Source: Fragilariopsis cylindrus CCMP1102 (lineage: Eukaryota; Bacillariophyta; Bacillariophyceae; Bacillariales; Bacillariaceae). Taken from it: a stretch of DNA of 64,000 bases. The position numbers and the translations under genes are program-made. Shown here in pieces: positions 33,285 through 43,715 of this stretch. The DNA is taken from positions 186,001-250,000 of the forward strand of contig FMBT01000316.1 of the NCBI GenBank assembly GCA_900095095.1, in the 5' to 3' direction. The first letter of the stretch is position 1. Every line of letters begins with the position of its first letter. The notes under the pieces were generated by a model, which saw only the letters and a list, made by a program, of their open reading frames with translations, searched no databases and was not told the DNA's origin.

Positions 33285-33918
33285 GTCGTCCATTCTCTTT
33301 CTTTTTATGGTTATAATTAGAGTCGAAGATTAGATGTTGTAAATCTATATACGACGATGATGATGAAGATGATGATGATGAAAAAGACGAAGTCGATGAG
33401 GGCATAGCGATACTTCTGCTTGTGCAATCATCTATACGCTTTTCGTCGTTGCCGTCGCCATTTTTTGTTGCTGCTTCTCCTCCTACCAAATTTTCGGGTT
33501 GGAACGACTGTTGTGGTAACTGTAACTGTAATTGTGGCTGTGACTCCATTGAAGTGATGGTACTAAAATCATTTGTAGGATTATTCCGAGAAGAAAAAAA
33601 TGAAGACGATGAAATATGATGATGAAGCGACGATGGAACCAAGTTAAGAAAGGGAATAGAAAAACACCGACAATCGTTGTCGGTGTAATCGTTTTCTTGC
33701 TCTTCCTGTTCTTCGCGGTTGTGATGATTAAAGATGTCAGTGTCATTTTCTTCATCCTCCTCGTCGATAGCATCATCATTGGCATCACCATTACAGCAAT
33801 TGTACTTGCTCTCACACTTATTCTGGTCTGATGTTGCTGCTACTGCTGCTGCCGATGCCGATGGCGACAATTTTATCTCCCTCGTCAGAGAATCACATGA
33901 TGAGATTGTACCTCCCAT
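30721..33918 (-). CDS. N-myristoylated disordered protein with TPR-like C-terminal half, interrupted by one in-frame UGA
   Basis: The frame starts at 33918 with MGGTISSC, a strong N-myristoylation plus palmitoylation signal. About 690 residues of Ser/Asn/Asp/His-rich disordered sequence follow, with two related blocks RGRSEDYVEKG and RYRSEDLVDEQ that could be phosphorylation or docking sites. At 31831-31833 a single UGA occurs, and the same frame continues without a gap into 369 residues of TPR-like helices (for example IAEIYHQMGLIHYQQGRYVTARN, VAETMYRIGNIY, PLAIHYYNESLRLYQNL, LLQGEYKRAHQVTNQALYWMIHALG). TPR proteins with disordered N-termini are common in diatoms. The UGA may be a recent nonsense change, a read-through site or an assembly error; an AUG follows it directly, so a separate downstream product is also possible. 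Confidence 0.7.
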
Positions 33919-33969
33919 CTTATATTTGGATAAAGGTTCTCAGTAGCACCACTCTCAAACAGCCTCTAT

Positions 33970-34005
<36 letters not shown>

Positions 34006-34792
34006 GCTTTTCTGTCTATCGTTTTTCATTGTCGTATGGTAAAAGGTATACTAATTGTATCCGATACTACGATACGTGAAGTACAGTACGTCCGTTGTTG
34101 TGTAATAAATCTCAACAAAAAAAAGGAAGGAAGATGATTTTGATTTTCTTTTATTATGTGAACATAAACTTTTTTGTACTCCGCGCCTAAAGATACGTCT
34201 TAACAAAAAATGATTCGGCGTTCTAATTAAATCTGAATTCCGTTGAAGATATTGTTTGGATTTATATTTAGTATAAAATAAGGCGGGGCGCGTGCATGTG
34301 GGCCAGATTTTTATCGTCGGAGAGGACATTCAAGATTTTTTATCTCCTGCTTACCAAAAACGCGCTCGGGCACGGTTTTCGCGTGCGCGTATTAGGTATG
34401 TCACATCATTCACACACACACAAGGGCCATTTTTGGTTGATTCCATTAAAGGGCTAGCTAGCCAACTTACTGTTTAGTGATGCCTGAAGACATTGAAGAA
34501 CCTAATGTTTTTACGACTCATGGAGGGAAATAATGTACATGTATACCATAAATAAATGTTTTAAAATTAAGGCTTGTTAATTAAGTTCTCTCTATTTATT
34601 TATTTATTTATTTCATACACACTTGACTTTAGGCCTATCTCGTGCTTCTTGCATGCCGATACAACAGATTATGAATACGTTACTATTATCATTATAATTT
34701 ATACAGTTGTTAATAAGTTCCCAAAGATATTAAAGCATTGAATTGTTAACAAATGTCATCTCCAATTTCTTCTTTCAAAATAATAAATCATC

Positions 34793-34834
<42 letters not shown>

Positions 34835-34945
34835 GTATCGTTACATGTATGTAAACTTATATTTTTCTTTTCTTCTTCATATACATAACTTTTGGAATCT
34901 CTCTGACAAACCCCTCAGAACAAGAAATACAAAAAATAGAGAGAG
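33919..34945. other. Divergent intergenic region with GT and CA runs
   Basis: It lies between the TPR gene (-) and the FUSC-like gene (+). A (GT)n run lies at 33974-34004 and a (CA)n run at 34795-34833, roughly one at each promoter side. A TTTATTTATTTATTTATT run lies near 34595. No gene recognised. Confidence 0.5.
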
Positions 34946-37900
34946 ATGGCATTGAACAAGAACAACAGCAACAACAGCAAACAAGGATGGACGGTGCCGC
35001 GTGATCCACCCTATACGGGGATGCTCCGTGATTTGATGATGAACTTGCTTGGTGCTGCGTGTTATTATTTTGGTCGGCAGTATTATTACGGCAATATTCT
35101 GCATATTACCGAAGCAGGAACGACTGAGACTACTACGACGAGTAGTAGCGACGACGACTTACTACGACCGCCGGTCTATTATTTTAATAATTTATGGTGG
35201 GTCGCCTTCGTACCCTTATTTTCTTCACGGTTTCCACAACACCGTGGTTTGGGCCTAGATATGATGCTCAAGGGATGGATCGGTGCCTCCTGTGCCTTGA
35301 TTTGGTTATGTATCACCATGGGGATCAGTCCGACGAACTGGTCGTGGTTATTGGTGGCAGTCTTTTTGGATGGCTTCGGTACCCATATGGTGCATGTCCG
35401 TGATCGAACCTGGTTGGCTTTTAATGTCTTCCATTTAATGTTATATTGGAGTGCTGTCATTACCTCCTATTTTCATCATATCAGTATTAATACGAATGCG
35501 GATACTGAGAGTGGAGACCGGGTCGATTGGGACTATGTCACGTTGTTAGCATACTCCTTCTTTGTACCGTATTCGATCGGAACAATCATTGCGATTGGTT
35601 GTCATTTATTGTTTTGTCCAATATCATCAACCAAGATACTACAAACAACGTTACACCAAACAGGACACGACGTGGCAACAATATTTCGTACGTTTCGTGA
35701 CAACATGATCTCACCAGCAACGTCATCGTCATCATTTAGTCAGCGTCAGCGTCTGGAACACACGATACAAGGACTACAAGAGGGTGGTACAAAAGTATTA
35801 ACAAAACGGAATCAGTATCGGCAACAGGTTGCCCATGCGTATTTGGAAACACGGTGGAAATTTTCGAATTTCGGCTATATCTTAGAACAGCGTGCCGCCA
35901 ATCAAGCCCGGGTTGCGATGACCGTGAATGCCTTTTGTGATGATGTGACGTATCGATTACAACGTGTCTTAAATTTAGTAGTACTCCCACAAGTAGAAGA
36001 CGAATCCAACAACAACGACGATGTCAACAACAACAAGATGGATGACTTCAAATTCCCGGAGGAATTAGAAACTGTAATCCATGACACGGAAACTTTTATT
36101 GATGACTATTCCAAAACACACCTGGTCAACCATATATCACACATGACGGGACAGAAGAAGCCGATGGGAGGACGGAGTGTATCAAAGACTGATGAGGGCG
36201 AAAAAAAAGACACTGCGAAAGTCCAAAATGATGACGAAGAAGAAGCAGTACCACCATCGTCATCGACAGCAATGCCCAAACGTGAAGAGGGTGAACGTAT
36301 TATTCATAACATCAACGTACTGTTACAACACTACACAACTGCGAATGATCAATGGTTGGATATTGCATCCCATGATACTACTAATACCATGGTGAACGGT
36401 GGTGGCATGGCATCGTCGTGGACGGAAGATCCTATTGTAGCAAAAGAACGGGCTGTAGTGGATCGATTATTTGTCACAATCTTGTATAGTCTACGGAATG
36501 TTATACTGTCATTGATTACGAATGATACATTATTTATAAATACTACACAAACGGGGGGTGGGTACCAAATGTTTGAAGATTGGCGACACCATGATCCGAT
36601 CGGGATGCAGGGTATCTTGAGTTGGTCGTCACATACCGTACGCTCTTCAATCCAACAGGGGGTCGGCTTAGTCATCTTGACCACGATTTTAGTCTACATG
36701 TACGGAGCCGAAGCCGGTACCACACCCGGTTCTTTTGCAATCAATACGTATTGTAGTGTCTTACGACAAGTCTTTGTGGGATGGGCCTGTTGTCGTGTCC
36801 TTGTCCGATGTGGGTACGTTCTACCTATTACCCCTGTGACGTGGTATCAATACTAATGTATCCATGCTTTGTGTACTTATTTTTCTTTTGTCTTGTCTTG
36901 TTTCTCGTCTACAACACGCTTGCACTCACTCACTTTGATGGATTTTTTGTATTTCTCTTTCTATCTTATCCAAATAAACGACAAAAAAGAGGTTTTTTCT
37001 TAGGGTGGTTAGTTGCTGGTATTGTTTATGCCATTGCTAAATATGGCTTCGAGAAGAATTTGGACGACGAAGGTAGTAACAGTCCTCCGGTAACGGTCCT
37101 GTTTTTTATCGTCCATATGATCTTATGTTTGTTTATGACGAGTCAAAAATTCCGTGTGTTCAAAGGGATATGCGGGAAAGAAAAAGTTCGAGATACAGGA
37201 GAAGGTGATCCGCATATGTACGTCTCATATTCGATGGTGGTTGCGTGGATCGTAATTAGTAACGGTTGGTACGGCAATCAAATCGAACCGATAACGATGC
37301 ACGATTTATGCCTTGTTGGGATCGGCGTTTGGACGGAACTCTTCCGTGATTTAGTCGTCCAGGCCTTGTTGGCAAGTGGCGTGGCGGTGTTCATATTGGC
37401 ATTCCTGTTCCCATCGTTCGCGATCGATTACTTGCGTCAACGATTAGGAATGATGTTGGACGTGTACCAAACCTGGTAAGTTAGCTACTAGCGACTATTT
37501 TCCTCCGAATTAAATTTTTCCTTCGACTGTCTCCTCATTTTATATATCTCACTTTTTTGTTCTAAATTGATTCCGTTTATCGTTTTCGTTTTTCACAACG
37601 TTACAAGGTTCAACATCACGACAGTCGTGGATGGGAAACACAAATTGACCGATCTGCATCATAGGGTGTTGCATGATATTGCCCATCAAAGTGATTTGTT
37701 ATTTTTAAAAATCCAACGGAATACTACGAAAAGTCTGATGGTAGAATTATGGTTCCAGCGTGTTTGGACGTTGCTCAAAACATTCAACTTTTTGATCCCC
37801 GAAGAACGGAATCGGGAATTGCAATACCACGAGACTGCCGTGGCGCATTTGCACGCATTGGAATTTTCCCGTCGAATTTGGATATCGTTATGGGAATTAT

Positions 37901-38412
37901 CACCAGGTACGTCTATAAAGGCAACCTTAATTTACAAGTCCCGTACTTTTGTTTCTCATAATTCAATTAACGTCTTTCTTTTATAGAAATCGGCCCACAG
38001 GGAAAACATTTCGGTTTGCCCGATAGTCATTATCAACCCCACAGCGTCCTGAACAATGATTATATTTCTGCGATTGCCGAATTGTGTAAGGCATATTATG
38101 GTGCACCGTATTCAAATGTGTATCGGTTTGCGCTGCCAGCTCGCCTACCCAATAGCTTAGCAGGTGGACGTCCATCCGACGTACCGATTTTTGCACCGGA
38201 ATCATTCACATTGGAGGGTTTGATGTTAGAAGGTTCCACAACACGATTAGGGAATGCGTTGTATGATTGGTACGTAACATGACAAGCATTATTATATCGA
38301 AGCAGGAAGAGCATATTTGAATCGAATCCTCATTTCTTTTTCCAGGGTCTACAAGTCGTACTTGTCGTTCCATTTTCTATTCTCGTTTCTCTTTTCTTTC
38401 ACTTACGTATAA
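34946..38412 (+). CDS. Multi-exon FUSC/ALMT-type membrane transporter-like protein
   Basis: Exon 1 starts at 34946 and ends at about 36809-36813; later exons are about 37004-37475, 37608-37906, 37987-38269 and 38346-38412, with donors GTAAGT, GTACGT and GTACGT for the last three introns. The first intron has several possible borders. The N-terminal half has paired hydrophobic segments (LWWVAFVPLF, GWIGASCALIWLCITMG, WSWLLVAVFLDG, FNVFHLMLYWSAVITSYF, LLAYSFFVPYSIGTIIAIG), then a long hydrophilic helical region with a disordered acidic insert, then a second membrane block around exon 2 (TPGSFAINTYCSVLRQVFVGWACC, FFLGWLVAGIVYA, VLFFIVHMILCLFM, SGVAVFILAFLFP). Two repeated membrane blocks around a soluble region are typical of the FUSC/aluminium-activated malate transporter superfamily. 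Substrate unknown. A further open stretch near 38565-38740 could be one more terminal exon. 35450-35502 is the source of the patch at 28039-28091. Confidence 0.7.
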
Positions 38413-39330
38413 TTCTATTTTTACTGCCTGTGTATACGTATATAGGATGCATCTTGTAAATGGATTGTATGGTTATCCTGGATTGACATGGCCTTGCCTT
38501 CATCAATCAAATAGAGAAAAGAAAGCGTTGGTGCATCTAGAATGAGTTTATGACCGAAATTGGTTTTAATAAAGAAATCCGACAGCAATATGCACAGCAA
38601 CTGTGACAAAGGCGGTTGCGGCAACGTTTGATGATGACTTTCGTCATCTCTGTAACCATCGTAACCATATCAACAACGATGATGATGGCAGTTTAGACAA
38701 CGATGGCATGATACAAATTTGTTACTTTATCATATAGATAGCTATCAAGTTCTTTTTATGCATTTTTGTATTGAATGCTGCTGCTGAGTTTACATCCATT
38801 GATTCTATCATATGGGAGTTTCACGTGCAAGCAAGTTCCCTGTTACCATTGATATCTTTATGGTAGAAGGGTTGGGTAGTCAGTCCGTATCTCTGTTGAT
38901 ATAGGGTCCACTGTGTATTGTGTTGAGGAAGCTAGTTACACCTATCTACATTCAACAAGTAATACTGTGTTGGGCGGCGCCCGTTTATAACTAATTTTGG
39001 TGAGCTTTTTTGGTGAGCCAAAGTTAGCCGCCGCGCGCGCATAATGGTATATTTCGATGCCCCAAAATGAAATTTTCAATATAAAGACTAAATCATGCCC
39101 ACATTTTACAAGTATTTGTTAGTCTAGTATATAATAACAACTTTAGCATCAAGTACATGCAACTAAAGGGTCATTTTTTTTGGTAAAAAAGTTATGGAAT
39201 TTACAACTGACCTATTTGATGGAGAACTGTTACATTCCTTGGTCTCCTAAGCCTACTGGTATCTCACAATGTAGGCTCACACACAGCACACATTTTAGGG
39301 ATTTAAAATGTATGTGTACATACAACAAAA
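38413..39330. other. Gene-poor region downstream of the FUSC-like gene
   Basis: A frame without an ATG (about 38565-38740, ATVTKAVAATFDDDFRHLC) could be a last exon or remnant of the FUSC-like gene. A GC-rich patch (GGGCGGCGCCCG near 38974, CCGCCGCGCGCGC near 39030) stands out from the AT-rich surroundings. No other gene recognised. Confidence 0.4.
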
Positions 39331-40062
39331 TATCTCATTTGAAAGTGTTGCAGAGGACAGCTCCTTCTAGGTCGGGTGCACTAGCATTCTTATAGTATAC
39401 TAGAACATTGCAGTTGCCTCCTACCACTTTTTTGTTCCTGTGGTTGTTGAACAAATTACAATCCGCTGTTGAGGAAGGCACACAAACAAAATGATTTTTG
39501 ACCAGAAATGAGCAGCAATACATCTCATTTGCAAGGGTTGCAGAGGACGGCTCCTTCTAGGTCGGGTGCACTAGCATTCTTATAGTATAATAGAACAATG
39601 TAGCTGCCTCCTACCACTTTTCTTTTGCTGTGGTTGTTGAATAAATTACAATCCGCTGTTGTGGAAGGCACACAAACAAAATGATTTTTGACCAGAAATG
39701 AGCAGCAATATATCTCATTTGCAAGGGTTGCAGAGGACGGCTCCTTCTGGGTCGGGTGCACTAGCATTCTTATAGTATACTAGAACATTGTAGCTGCCTC
39801 CTACCACTTTTCTTTTGCTGTGGTTGTTGAATAAATTACAATCCGCTGTTGTGGAAGGCACACAAACAAAATGATTTTTGACCAGAAATTAACAGCAATA
39901 TATCTCATTTGCAAGGGTTGCAGATGACGGCTCCTATTGGATTGGGTGCACTAGCATTCTTATAGTATACTAGAACATTGTAGTTGCCTCCTGCCACTTT
40001 TCTGTTACTGTGGTTGTTGAATAAATTACAATCCGCTGTTGATGATTTTTGACCAGAAATGA
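39331..40062. repeat. 190-bp tandem repeat array, 3.9 copies
   Basis: Units start at 39331, 39521, 39711 and 39901, exactly 190 bp apart, each beginning with (T/C)ATCTCATTTG; the fourth lacks about 30 bp before the conserved end ATGATTTTTGACCAGAAAT. The units differ at a few per cent of positions. Short minus-strand ORFs in them are by-products of the repeat. It resembles a local satellite or minisatellite. Confidence 0.9.
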
Positions 40063-42857
40063 CCAACAGTACTACTACTCATCAATACAACTACACATTC
40101 CTCATTGTTTTCTTCTTCTGCCATCATAGCTTTTTCTATGCTACGACACTCTATGTGATGGTGGTGGAGTTCATAAGTCTAGCAAGCTTTCTTGGCTGCT
40201 GCATATTATTTGGCACGTCATGGAAGGAGAGGGCGAAGAGTATTATTCCAGCACACTGCTCAAAATAGCTACCTGCCAGACCCCCCCCCCCCATGCTTAC
40301 CTTTAGCAGTAGGGATGGTGCTAGCAAACCTTCAATACTGTGGCGTGGCTCATACCAATAGAATTTAAATTCTTGCCTACTGAATAACTAAGATAGCGGT
40401 GATGGTGATGGCGACAGTTGATGATGCTACAGCAGTAACAACATAACAACAACAGTATTTTAATCGGGGGGGGGGGGGGGGAAGGGGGTCAGTGGTGTGC
40501 TGTGTGCCAATGATACAGCAACACAAACAACAGTATCCATTCATAACAACATAAGCAGAAGATTGTGGCAGTGGTGGGCTTATTATTCAATCCATAACAT
40601 CCACTGGGAACACCACCACCTATCATCTGTAGAATTTACAACTGTAATAATAATTGATTCATTACTTGTTGAACTAATGATGCTATTACAGATGGGGGAA
40701 TTGTTTACAAAGAGAAAGAGCTAGCCTATAGATACTCACAAATAACATGCACACATCATGTACACACACAAACACATACACACAAAGGGCCATGCAGTAG
40801 CTACAGGAAGGTTCAATTCCTAATAATTCCTGATACCCTACCCCTAGATAGGTATTACATCATAGTGCAAATTGTTGCATGCTAAACAATGCACCTAGCT
40901 CAATGTGACAGTTTTTTGTCACACACACTTATTTAGTTGATTGTGTGTCACTTGCCAAAAGCCGGTAGTAATAAAGCAGGTTAGTAAATCCCAGCGGTAT
41001 GGTGTGGGCATAGATGTAACTACAGGCATAATATATGTAAGGAGCAGCTGCCAGCGGGAGCTAAGAGCTCAGTCTAATACAGTCAGCGTACAATCAAAAC
41101 TATCAACAATCAGCCATTTAATTGCCGAAGCATTGAATGGAAGCAAGCTAACAAAAAAAACAGATATCATAATAATCTAAATATAACACAGAGCAGTTGA
41201 TAATAATACTCAGATCTATCTCTCCATTGTAGCTCATTGCAGATTTCTGATAACGCTAACTTACTGCATATCATTTTTATCTTTTACTGGTGGTTGGACT
41301 GAGGGATTAACAAAATGGCAACTGACACTATATTCATCATGCTCTGAGGTTCCAAAGAAGTACTACCATAATTTCAATATCGTAGCATACAGGAATTTTG
41401 ATGGCATTAGCATGTGTTGACCCCATGGTTGGAGGGAACTAGATATCCATATATCACCATCAAAATAGTACAAACATGCAATGCAGCTTCTTTATAAGTA
41501 CAAGGGAATGGGGGAATTTTTAATTTCATGGCTGTTGCGTGTTCAATTTCGTCTATGAATGGAACATTTTGTATTCTGTGAAGGTGCAAATGCTGGATGG
41601 CAAGCATGTTTGATGTGGTTTTACATATCAATAATATAAATGCACAGTGCCACAATGGTATATTTGAAAGTTTGATGAGTGGCAAATCATATCTGCAGAT
41701 CTTGAGTTGATAGTAAATTGATGGTGTCATGGAGATGTGTCATACTACTACCCCTCCTAGTACTTCCAGTAGAATAACTAACAATAATAACATATATAGA
41801 CTAGGAGCTAAAAAGTCTGGATTGATACCATATTAAAACAAGGAGAGCCTATTATAAGGAGCCAATAATAATAGTAATAATAATAATTATTACTATTGAG
41901 AAACAACAAGAGGGCTACCACATATTTACAGCAGCAAGGATGCGGCTGATGTCTCACTATTTCATTCTCTCCTATCATATAAGGGGGTGACTGTTGTAGT
42001 TGTGGATTTGAAATGTTGCATGCTCAATTCCTTCTCAAAAAAGAGGGAACAATACAGGTACACGACACATCAAATTGGTTCACAAATATATAATAAGTAT
42101 CTTTTAGCAGTGTAGTGCAATGCATTGCACTGCATGCCTGGTAAAACACAGTACTAGGAGGAGACATAACAGGCGTAAGGCCTAATTGGTTCACAAATAT
42201 ATTATAGAATAAGTCTCATTTTAGCAGTGTGTATGTAGTGCAGAAAACACAGTGAGGAGATAGACATACTAGATGTCTGTAGCCTGATCTGATACTAACA
42301 AGTAGTGATAGAATGATATACAATACAATACAATACAATGCATTATTAGCTGCTATCAATAAGAATATTTTCTGGGTGAAAAACAGAGTAGGAAGGCATG
42401 CGATGCAATGCACACCTGTTACTAACTACTAATGTATGCCTTGCCTTATACTTCTTATCTTACTAGCGAATAGATGGTGAATCAAAATGAGTCTTCATTT
42501 GAAAAATCAGCCTTGTTGTTGTGTTGTGTTGTGATGTGATTTATTCATTTCATTTAATATATCTTGTTGTTCATCCCTTGTACTCGACCCACTACTGCCT
42601 TAACAAGTTGCATTTTTAAATTATTGTACAGTAGTTCAAAACAAAGTGAGGCGGAGGGAAGAATGACGCACGTGTACCGTACGTTCGTCGCTCGTGTACT
42701 GGTACCGTACGTTCGTCGCTCGTAAGCTACGAATAGAGTATATAGGATGGAAGTAGTTAGGTTGATGATGTATGTTAATGATCTGTATTATATATTATAG
42801 TTCTATAGTTTAGTTCTCGTTTCTATGTATTATTCCCAGTTTGATTGATTGTACTTC
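40063..42857. other. Gene-poor region with homopolymers and degenerate duplications
   Basis: About 2.8 kb without a supportable gene. It includes a C run at about 40280-40293, a G run at about 40467-40482, a short TAATAATAAT run near 41870, and an imperfect duplication of about 110 bp (AATTGGTTCACAAATATAT at 42064 and 42184, each followed by TTTTAGCAGTGT and AAAACACAGT). A duplicated CGTACCGTACGTTCGTCGCTCG occurs at 42675-42723 just before the ankyrin gene's 3' end. Dispersed-repeat debris is the likely content. Confidence 0.4.
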
Positions 42858-43715
42858 TTATTGTGACAAGATTCGTTGACGTTTATTTTGTTGTTGCGAT
42901 TGTTGCTCTTCGGTTGAATCCTCGGTTACTGATGTTGATGCACGTAAGATATGTTTTCGTTGCCATAAAAAATGTAACCATTTCGATCGATGTTCAGACC
43001 GTGCATAATCTAATGGTGTATAGCCACGGACATCTTTTAACAGCAATAGTTCTACCACATTTGGATCGGATTGTAATAAAAAATCAATCACATCCGGTGA
43101 GGCCGAGGTTGTCCAAAAGGCATCATGTAAGGGTGTACGATGATAATCATCACGGATTTCATTGACTTTCAATCCAACTTCATTAATTAAAAATTGTACC
43201 ATTGGTAATGATCCACGTCGACATGCGATATGTAAGATCGATTCCTGAAATTTATTACAAGCATTGGTACCATTATAACTTCCATCTGCATATAATTGAC
43301 GTGCTTTTTCCACATTATTCGATCGTACTGCTAAAAGAATATCGGTACTATAGGCTTCTAATTGTTGTGGTGTGGGTGTGGATTGAAATCTTTTAATACA
43401 TTGTGTTGTAATAGCATCCAAATCTTTACATCCATTCGCTTTAAATGCTGCTTTGGTATAATCCGTTGGATGGATGGTACGTAACATAGTTAATATATTC
43501 TCTTTTTGTGTCGATGAGACACGTTGACGTTTCTTACTACTAGTTGATGAGAGTAATGCAATAATGGGTTTGCTGGGTGATGATAAACACGATGATGAAT
43601 TGCTAACACATCCGGCAATACTACCGGTTGTAACAGTAGATGATGAGTGCATGATGGCCATATTGTTGCTGTGATAATGACGATTGTTTGATAGTAAGGA
43701 GATTGATTGGAGCAT
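42858..43715 (-). CDS. Ankyrin-repeat protein
   Basis: Start taken at the ATG at 43715 (285 residues); the open frame continues upstream but has no earlier ATG. A Ser-rich N-terminus with a basic KKRQR patch is followed by a helical segment (ENILTMLRTIHPTDYTKAAFKANG) and then ankyrin repeats: TDILLAVRSNNVEKARQLYADG, ESILHIACRRGSLPMVQFLINEVG, RTPLHDAFWTTSASPDVIDFLLQSDP, and GYTPLDYARSEH. The C-tail is Gln/Glu/Arg-rich. Proteins of this layout form a large family in diatoms; ankyrins mediate protein binding, and no partner can be inferred. Likely nuclear because of the KKRQR and NKRQR patches. Confidence 0.82.
   Translation of the reverse strand: MLQSISLLSNNRHYHSNNMAIMHSSSTVTTGSIAGCVSNSSSCLSSPSKPIIALLSSTSSKKRQRVSSTQKENILTMLRTIHPTDYTKAAFKANGCKDLDAITTQCIKRFQSTPTPQQLEAYSTDILLAVRSNNVEKARQLYADGSYNGTNACNKFQESILHIACRRGSLPMVQFLINEVGLKVNEIRDDYHRTPLHDAFWTTSASPDVIDFLLQSDPNVVELLLLKDVRGYTPLDYARSEHRSKWLHFLWQRKHILRASTSVTEDSTEEQQSQQQNKRQRILSQ

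Noticed and set aside
31819-33946. Several plus-strand Leu/Ser-rich ORFs opposite the TPR gene
   Set aside because: They are complements of Asn/Ser/Gln trinucleotide runs in the real minus-strand frame.
39335-39767. Two similar minus-strand ORFs of 60-80 codons with shared sequence
   Set aside because: They lie in the 190-bp tandem repeats and share sequence only because the repeat does; no start context or domain supports them.
39331-40062. Possible CRISPR-like array
   Set aside because: The 190-bp units are contiguous without spacers, and the genome is eukaryotic.
40805-40835. GGTTCAATTCC as a tRNA T-arm
   Set aside because: The flanks do not fold into a cloverleaf and the upstream 60 bases are CA-rich simple sequence.
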